The translations under genes were made by a program, and so were the position numbers. DNA of 9,168 nt, taken from positions 1 to 9,168 of the forward strand of contig CAYMNG010000097.1 of the NCBI GenBank assembly GCA_964391765.1, in the 5' to 3' direction. A model generated the notes under the pieces. It did no database searches and was not told the DNA's origin. It saw only the letters and a list, made by a program, of their open reading frames with translations. Source of the stretch: UBA10649 sp964391765 (GTDB lineage: Bacteria; Actinomycetota; Actinomycetes; S36-B12). This document shows, piece after piece, positions 5,460 through 9,168 of this stretch; positions within the stretch are counted from its first letter, which is position 1, and every line of letters begins with the position of its first letter.

Positions 5460-6719
5460 CTACGGCACCGGATGGCGGGCGTCGTACCGCAGGAAGCCGC
5501 GGAAGCGCGCCGCGAGCGCCGCGGACAGGGCCACGCAGATCAGTCCACCGGACACGACACTGACGGTCTCGCCGAACAGGGCCGCGACGCCACCGGCCTC
5601 GACGTCGCCCAACCGCGGTCCGCCCGCGACGACCACGGTGAACACCCCCTGCAGCCGGCCGCGGTACTCGTCCGGCGTCGCGGCCTGCAGGATCGTCATG
5701 CGCAGCACCGCGGACACGTTGTCGGCCGCACCGGCCACCGCCAGGAAGACCAGGGCGAGCGGCAGCCACCGGGTCAGGCCGAACGCCGCGATCGCGAAGC
5801 CCCACACCAGGATCGACGCGACGATGATCCGGCCCTGCCAGCGGGCCCGGCTGACCGGGCCGGACAGGACGCCGGACATCAACGCGCCGGCGGCCGGCGC
5901 CGCGGACAGCATCCCGAGCACGAGCGCGACATCGCGCGTCGACCCGCCGTACCACTGCGCGGCGATCGCCGGGAACAACGCGCGCGGCATCCCGAACACC
6001 ATCGCGACGATGTCCTGGTAGAAGGTCATCTGCAGGTTGATCTTGCCGCGCAGGAACGCGAACCCGTCGCGCACCGCCGCCCACCCGGCCCGCGGCCGCT
6101 CGCCGCCGGCGGTGACGACCGGCGGCAGGCTCGGCAGGCGCAGCATCGCCCACACGACGACGGCGAACGCGACCACGTCCACCGCGTACGGCGCGGTGAC
6201 CGTTCCCGTCGCCGCGACCAGCAGCCCGCCGATCAGCGGTCCGAGCGTGAACCCGAGGTTCCAGGTCAACGTCCCCAGCGCGTTGGCCGCGGGCAGGAGT
6301 TCGGCCGGGACGATCCGCGGGATGATCGCCTGGCGGGCCGGGTTGCCCACGGCGAAGAAGGCCGACTGCACCGCGACGATCGCGTACAGGACGCCGACGT
6401 GCTCGGACTGGAACAGCGACTGGACCAAGAAGGCCGCCGAGCAGGACCACAGGCCGACCGCCGAGATCGAGCCGACGAGCCGGCGGTCGAACGCGTCGGA
6501 CAGCGTGCCGCCGTACAGGCCGAATCCGACCAGCGGCACGAGTTGGAACAACCCGACCAGGCCGACCATCCAGCTCGAGTGGGTGATGTCCCAGACCTGC
6601 AGGCCGACGGCGACCGACGTCATCTGCTGGCCGACGTTGCTCACGCCCAGGGCCAGCCACAGCCGCCGGAACGGCGGACTGACCCGAAGCGGCGTCAGGT
6701 CGGCGAGCAGTCCGGACAC
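5460..6719 (-). CDS. MFS transporter, EntS-like (MFS_3) exporter group
   Basis: A 419-residue protein with about twelve hydrophobic segments. It has an MFS motif-A-like loop between helices 2 and 3 (GGTLSDAFDRR, 70-80), a central cytoplasmic loop (about 197-226, ERPRAGWAAVRDGFAFLRG) and the late motif GVFTVVVAGGPRLGDVEAG (358-376) typical of relatives of the enterobactin exporter EntS. NPARQAIIPRIVPAELLPAANAL (126-148) is also characteristic of this group. Relatives are often annotated as siderophore or drug exporters, but no siderophore biosynthesis gene lies nearby, so the substrate is unknown. The GTG at 6717-6719 is preceded by TAGGTT and 7 nt with no Shine-Dalgarno sequence, pointing to a leaderless transcript. 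It follows pdxH on the same strand by 43 bp and converges with the parA cassette. Confidence 0.88.
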   Translation of the reverse strand: MSGLLADLTPLRVSPPFRRLWLALGVSNVGQQMTSVAVGLQVWDITHSSWMVGLVGLFQLVPLVGFGLYGGTLSDAFDRRLVGSISAVGLWSCSAAFLVQSLFQSEHVGVLYAIVAVQSAFFAVGNPARQAIIPRIVPAELLPAANALGTLTWNLGFTLGPLIGGLLVAATGTVTAPYAVDVVAFAVVVWAMLRLPSLPPVVTAGGERPRAGWAAVRDGFAFLRGKINLQMTFYQDIVAMVFGMPRALFPAIAAQWYGGSTRDVALVLGMLSAAPAAGALMSGVLSGPVSRARWQGRIIVASILVWGFAIAAFGLTRWLPLALVFLAVAGAADNVSAVLRMTILQAATPDEYRGRLQGVFTVVVAGGPRLGDVEAGGVAALFGETVSVVSGGLICVALSAALAARFRGFLRYDARHPVP

Positions 6720-6726
6720 GCGCGCG

Positions 6727-6732
6727 AACCTA
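6727..6732 (-). promoter_or_regulatory. Candidate leaderless -10 element for the MFS gene
   Basis: The minus strand reads TAGGTT, a full TANNNT match, 7 nt before the GTG at 6719. No ribosome-binding sequence intervenes, so this is the strongest of the leaderless promoter candidates in the window. Confidence 0.5.
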
Positions 6733-6733
6733 C

Positions 6734-6748
6734 GCCCCGCGGTGGGGC
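6734..6748 (-). terminator. Small hairpin after pdxH, possible weak terminator
   Basis: GCCCC (6734-6738) pairs with GGGGC (6744-6748) over a 5-nt loop, about 14 nt beyond the pdxH stop and just upstream of the MFS -10 candidate. The stem is short and lacks a T tract, so it may attenuate rather than end transcription. Confidence 0.25.
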
Positions 6749-6762
6749 CGGACGAGCGCGCC

Positions 6763-7443
6763 CTACGGCGACAGCCGTTCCACGACCCACGCGGTCGCGT
6801 CGTCCAGCCCGGCCACGGGACCGCCGACGCGGCGGTATCGCAGTCGGTCGTGCATGCGCGAGGGTCGCCCCTGCCAGAACTCCACCGTCGTCGGCCGGAT
6901 CAGCCAGCCGCCCCAGAACGGCGGGACGGGGACCTGGTCGGGGTACTCCTGCGCCAGCCGCTCGTACCGCTGGTCCAGGTCGGCCCGGCCGTCGATGACC
7001 GCAGACTGCCGGCTCGCCCACGCGCCGACCTGCGAGTCGTGCGGGCGGGTGATGAAGTACGCGGACGTCTCCGCGCGGTCGACGCGCTCGACCGGTCCCG
7101 CCACGACGATCTGCCGCGCCATGGCGAACCACGAGAACACCGCCGACGCGTTCGGGTTCTCGGTCAGGTCCTGGCTCTTGCGCGAACCGTAGTTGGTGTA
7201 GAAGGTCAGACCGCGGTCGTCGGCCTGCTTCAGCAGGACCGTGCGGGCGCTCGGCCGGCCGGCGGCGTCGGCCGTCGCGAGCACCATCGCGTTCGGTTCG
7301 GGCAGGTTCGCCGCCACCGCCGCGTCGAACCAGTCGCGGAACTGGGCCAACGGGGTCGGCGCGACCGCGGACTCGACCAGATCGGACCGCTCGTAGCCAA
7401 CCCGGAACCCGGCGAGGGCCGAGGTCGCGTCCGCATCGCTCAT
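6763..7443 (-). CDS. pdxH: Pyridoxamine/pyridoxine 5'-phosphate oxidase PdxH
   Basis: A complete 226-residue FMN enzyme that oxidises pyridoxine or pyridoxamine 5'-phosphate to pyridoxal 5'-phosphate (PLP). FMN and substrate motifs are in order: RTVLLKQAD (67-75), FYTNYGSRKSQDL (81-93), a FSWF segment (103-106), AWASRQS (141-147), then the C-terminal dimer and active-site region EFWQG (188-192), RMHDRLRYRR (196-205) and a WVVERLSP terminus. R196 and H198 match the catalytic Arg/His pair of E. coli PdxH. In actinobacteria PLP is usually made by the PdxS/PdxT route, so this is probably a salvage enzyme. It is divergent from citA with 72 bp between starts. The ATG at 7441-7443 is preceded by TGAGAT and 6 nt rather than by a Shine-Dalgarno sequence. 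Confidence 0.95.
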   Translation of the reverse strand: MSDADATSALAGFRVGYERSDLVESAVAPTPLAQFRDWFDAAVAANLPEPNAMVLATADAAGRPSARTVLLKQADDRGLTFYTNYGSRKSQDLTENPNASAVFSWFAMARQIVVAGPVERVDRAETSAYFITRPHDSQVGAWASRQSAVIDGRADLDQRYERLAQEYPDQVPVPPFWGGWLIRPTTVEFWQGRPSRMHDRLRYRRVGGPVAGLDDATAWVVERLSP

Positions 7444-7449
7444 GGGCCG

Positions 7450-7455
7450 ATCTCA
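7450..7455 (-). promoter_or_regulatory. Candidate leaderless -10 element for pdxH
   Basis: The minus strand reads TGAGAT followed by 6 nt and the ATG at 7443. It is an imperfect TANNNT match (G in place of A), supported mainly by the same spacing as the other leaderless candidates and by the lack of a Shine-Dalgarno sequence. Confidence 0.35.
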
Positions 7456-7501
7456 CCACTTCGGCGGCGGCGATGTTGAATGAGGCGTTGCGCACAGCCG
7501 C

Positions 7502-7509
7502 GGAGGGAG
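7502..7509 (+). promoter_or_regulatory. Strong Shine-Dalgarno sequence fixing the citA start
   Basis: GGAGGGAG lies 6 nt before the ATG at 7516 and selects it over the in-frame ATG at 7480, whose extra 12 residues (MRRCAQPRREFV) do not resemble the family. The contrast with the leaderless pdxH start on the other side of the same gap is clear. A TTGAAT hexamer at 7476-7481 could be the -10 element. Confidence 0.8.
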
Positions 7510-7515
7510 TTCGTC

Positions 7516-8640
7516 ATGGTCGAGTTCGTGCCCGGACTGGAGGGCGTCGTCGCGTTCGAGACGCAGATCGCCGAGCCGGACCGGGACGGCAGCGTGCTGC
7601 GGTACCGCGGCGTCGACATCGAGGACCTCGTCGGTCGCGTGTCGTTCGGCAACGTGTGGGGTCTGCTCGTCGACAACGAGTTCGGCCCCGGACTGCCGCC
7701 TGCCGAGCCCTTCCCGATCCCCGTCCACTCCGGCGACGTCCGGGTCGACGTCCAGGCGACGATCGCGATGCTCGCCCCGATCTACGACCTGCGCCCGTTG
7801 CTCGACGTCGACGACGACACCGCGCGCGACGACCTCGCCCGCGTGTCCGTGCAGGCGATGTCGTTCGTCGCCCAGTCCGCCCGCGGCATCGACAAGCCGA
7901 AGGTGCCCGAGGCGCACATCGACGAGGCGACGACCATCGTCGAGCGCATGATGCGCCGCTGGCGAGGCGACCCGGACCCGCGGCACGTGCAGGCGGTCGA
8001 CGCCTACTTCGTCTCCGCCGCCGAGCACGGCATGAACGCCTCGACGTTCACGGCGCGCGTGATCGCCTCGACCGGTGCCGACGTCGCGGCGGCGGTGTCC
8101 GGGGCGATCGGCGCGATGAGCGGCCCGCTGCACGGCGGCGCGCCGTCGCGCGTCCTGCACATGATCGAGGAGATCGAGCGCACCGGCGACGCCGACGCGT
8201 ACGTCAAGGGGGTGCTCGACCGCGGCGAACGCCTGATGGGCTTCGGGCACCGCGTCTACCGGGCCCAGGACCCGCGGGCCCGCGTCCTTCGGCGCACGGC
8301 CCGCGAGCTCGACGCCCCGCGGTACGCGGTCGCCGAGGCCCTCGAACAGGCCGCGCTGCGCGAACTGCGCGTCCGCCGGCCCGACCGCGTGCTGGAGACC
8401 AACGTCGAGTTCTGGGCGGCGATCGTGCTGGACTTCGCCGAGGTCCCGTCGAACATGTTCACCTCGATGTTCACCTGCGCCCGCTTGGCCGGGTGGAGCG
8501 CGCACGTCCTCGAGCAGAAGCGCACCGGTCGGCTCATCCGTCCGACCGCGCGATATGTCGGCCCGGCGCCGCGCCGCCCCGAGCAGGTCCCCGGCTGGGA
8601 CGCCGAGGCCGTCGCACCCTCCGGCTACGCCACGGCCTAG
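7516..8640 (+). CDS. citA: Citrate synthase 2 (CitA type)
   Basis: A complete 374-residue citrate synthase condensing oxaloacetate with acetyl-CoA. It is close throughout to the mycobacterial CitA type, starting FVPGLEGVVAFETQIAEPD. Catalytic and substrate residues are visible: AAEHGMNAST (168-177, H171), GPLHGGAPSR (203-212, H206), MGFGHRVYRAQDPRAR (241-256, H245) and VLDFAEVPSNMF (304-315, D306). H206, H245 and D306 correspond to the catalytic triad. The CoA-side segment EQKRTGRLIRP (333-343) is also present, followed by YVGP. The short length and lack of an NADH-binding N-terminal domain separate it from the hexameric GltA type. It is divergent from pdxH and followed 39 bp later by serC on the same strand, a neighbourhood I recall from other actinobacteria. 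The last 14 residues (DAEAVAPSGYATA region) are a variable tail. Confidence 0.95.
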   Translation: MVEFVPGLEGVVAFETQIAEPDRDGSVLRYRGVDIEDLVGRVSFGNVWGLLVDNEFGPGLPPAEPFPIPVHSGDVRVDVQATIAMLAPIYDLRPLLDVDDDTARDDLARVSVQAMSFVAQSARGIDKPKVPEAHIDEATTIVERMMRRWRGDPDPRHVQAVDAYFVSAAEHGMNASTFTARVIASTGADVAAAVSGAIGAMSGPLHGGAPSRVLHMIEEIERTGDADAYVKGVLDRGERLMGFGHRVYRAQDPRARVLRRTARELDAPRYAVAEALEQAALRELRVRRPDRVLETNVEFWAAIVLDFAEVPSNMFTSMFTCARLAGWSAHVLEQKRTGRLIRPTARYVGPAPRRPEQVPGWDAEAVAPSGYATA

Positions 8641-8664
8641 GGTTCGGGGTACCGCCCCTAGCAC

Positions 8665-8670
8665 AGGAGA
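8665..8670 (+). promoter_or_regulatory. Shine-Dalgarno sequence of serC
   Basis: AGGAGA lies 9 nt before the GTG at 8680 and supports that start. Together with the short gap after citA it suggests that serC is at least partly translated from a citA-serC transcript. Confidence 0.7.
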
Positions 8671-8679
8671 GTCCCGCCC

Positions 8680-9168
8680 GTGGCCGTTTCGCCTGAAGAC
8701 ATCCGCATCCCGACCGGGCAGTTGCCGACCGACGGCCGGTTCGGCGCCGGCCCGTCCAAGGTCCGTCAGGACCAGGTCGACGCGCTCGCCGCGTCGTGGC
8801 GTACGTACCTGGGGACCTCGCACCGGCAGGCCACCGTCAAGTCGCAGGTCGGCCGCCTGCGCTCGGGTCTGGCCTCGCTGTTCGCCCTCCCGGAGGGTTA
8901 CGAGGTCGTCCTCGGTAACGGTGGTTCGACCGCGTTCTGGGATATCGCCTCGTTCGGCTTGCTCGAAGACCGCGCGCAGTTCCTGTCCTTCGGCGAGTTC
9001 GGGGCGAAGTTCGCCAGCGGCGCCAAGAAGGCTCCGCATCTGGGCACACCCACGATCCACACCGCCGATCCGGGTTCGGCGCCGACGTTCTCCGTCGAGG
9101 CCGGGATCGACGCGTACTGCAGCCCGCACAACGAGACCTCGACCGGCGTCGCGCTCGCCCCCGCCCGG
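8680..9168 (+). CDS. serC: Phosphoserine aminotransferase SerC, N-terminal part (3' truncated by the window)
   Basis: The frame runs from the GTG at 8680 off the window edge: 163 residues of an enzyme usually about 370 long. It matches the actinobacterial type of SerC: DGRFGAGPSKVR (18-29), YLGTSHRQATVK (43-54, with the phosphate-contacting H48-R49), LPEGYEVVLGNGGSTAFWD (70-88, the PLP-phosphate region) and SPHNETSTGVA (148-158). The PLP-binding lysine lies beyond the window. The enzyme converts 3-phosphohydroxypyruvate and glutamate to phosphoserine and 2-oxoglutarate in serine biosynthesis, using PLP, the cofactor made by the nearby PdxH. The start follows from the Shine-Dalgarno sequence and the family N-terminus. 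Confidence 0.93.
   Translation, partial: MAVSPEDIRIPTGQLPTDGRFGAGPSKVRQDQVDALAASWRTYLGTSHRQATVKSQVGRLRSGLASLFALPEGYEVVLGNGGSTAFWDIASFGLLEDRAQFLSFGEFGAKFASGAKKAPHLGTPTIHTADPGSAPTFSVEAGIDAYCSPHNETSTGVALAPAR

Noticed and set aside
5460..6719. MFS gene as a siderophore exporter in the IdeR regulon
   Set aside because: The EntS-like motifs support only the family; there is no siderophore synthesis gene and no IdeR box near its start.
5137..6998. Long open frames over the MFS region on both strands (5137-6660 minus, 5472-6998 plus)
   Set aside because: Both are compositional shadows of the MFS gene, Arg/Gly/Asp-rich without recognisable motifs, while the chosen frame gives a clean twelve-segment transporter.
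8646..8658. Hairpin GGGG-TACCG-CCCC between citA and serC as a terminator
   Set aside because: The stem is only 4 bp with no T tract and lies just before the serC ribosome-binding site; chance in GC-rich DNA is more likely.
7453..9129. 558-codon minus-strand frame opposite citA and serC
   Set aside because: It is the exact antisense of two well-conserved enzymes and its translation has no domain signature.

Overview
The window is a gene-dense stretch of very GC-rich DNA with strong G/C bias at third codon positions and frequent GTG starts. Its proteins (an IdeR-type repressor, a CitA-type citrate synthase, the actinobacterial form of SerC, and a 10-methyl fatty acid gene pair) point to a high-GC Gram-positive actinobacterium. 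Several genes seem to be read from leaderless transcripts, which fits actinobacteria. I cannot place it below phylum. No tRNA, rRNA, CRISPR array, insertion sequence or prophage gene is visible. The largest intergenic gap is only 153 bp, so no stretch over 300 bp lacks a gene.

Layout. (1) 1-1828, plus strand: the 3' end of a FAD-dependent oxidoreductase (tmsA-like) overlaps a SAM-dependent fatty-acid methyltransferase (tmsB-like). Together they would make 10-methyl branched (tuberculostearic-type) acyl chains. (2) 1825-3438, minus strand: a complete IdeR/DtxR metal-dependent repressor, preceded by a 153-bp gap with a three-copy 13-bp repeat and a promoter candidate, and then a ZIP-family metal transporter. 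The ideR and tmsB stop codons share one CTAG. (3) 3480-5413, plus strand: a shortened photolyase-like protein (antenna domain kept, FAD domain mostly missing), a ParA ATPase 12 bp downstream, and a 90-residue basic protein with a ribbon-helix-helix-like C-terminus overlapping parA by 4 bp. A GC-rich hairpin separates this block from the next, convergent, gene. (4) 5460-7443, minus strand: an MFS exporter of the EntS-like group and pyridoxamine 5'-phosphate oxidase (pdxH). (5) 7516-9168, plus strand: citrate synthase citA and the 5' part of phosphoserine aminotransferase serC, divergent from pdxH.

How they fit together. Region 1 is membrane-lipid modification. Region 2 is metal sensing and divalent-metal transport. 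Region 5 with pdxH is a PLP/central-metabolism neighbourhood that I recall from other actinobacteria. Region 3 is the least ordinary part: an apparently FAD-less photolyase relative next to a two-gene ParA/small-DNA-binding-protein cassette that looks like a plasmid-type partition system in an otherwise chromosomal housekeeping setting. It is the best candidate here for something undescribed, but whether the three genes act together is only inferred from order and spacing.
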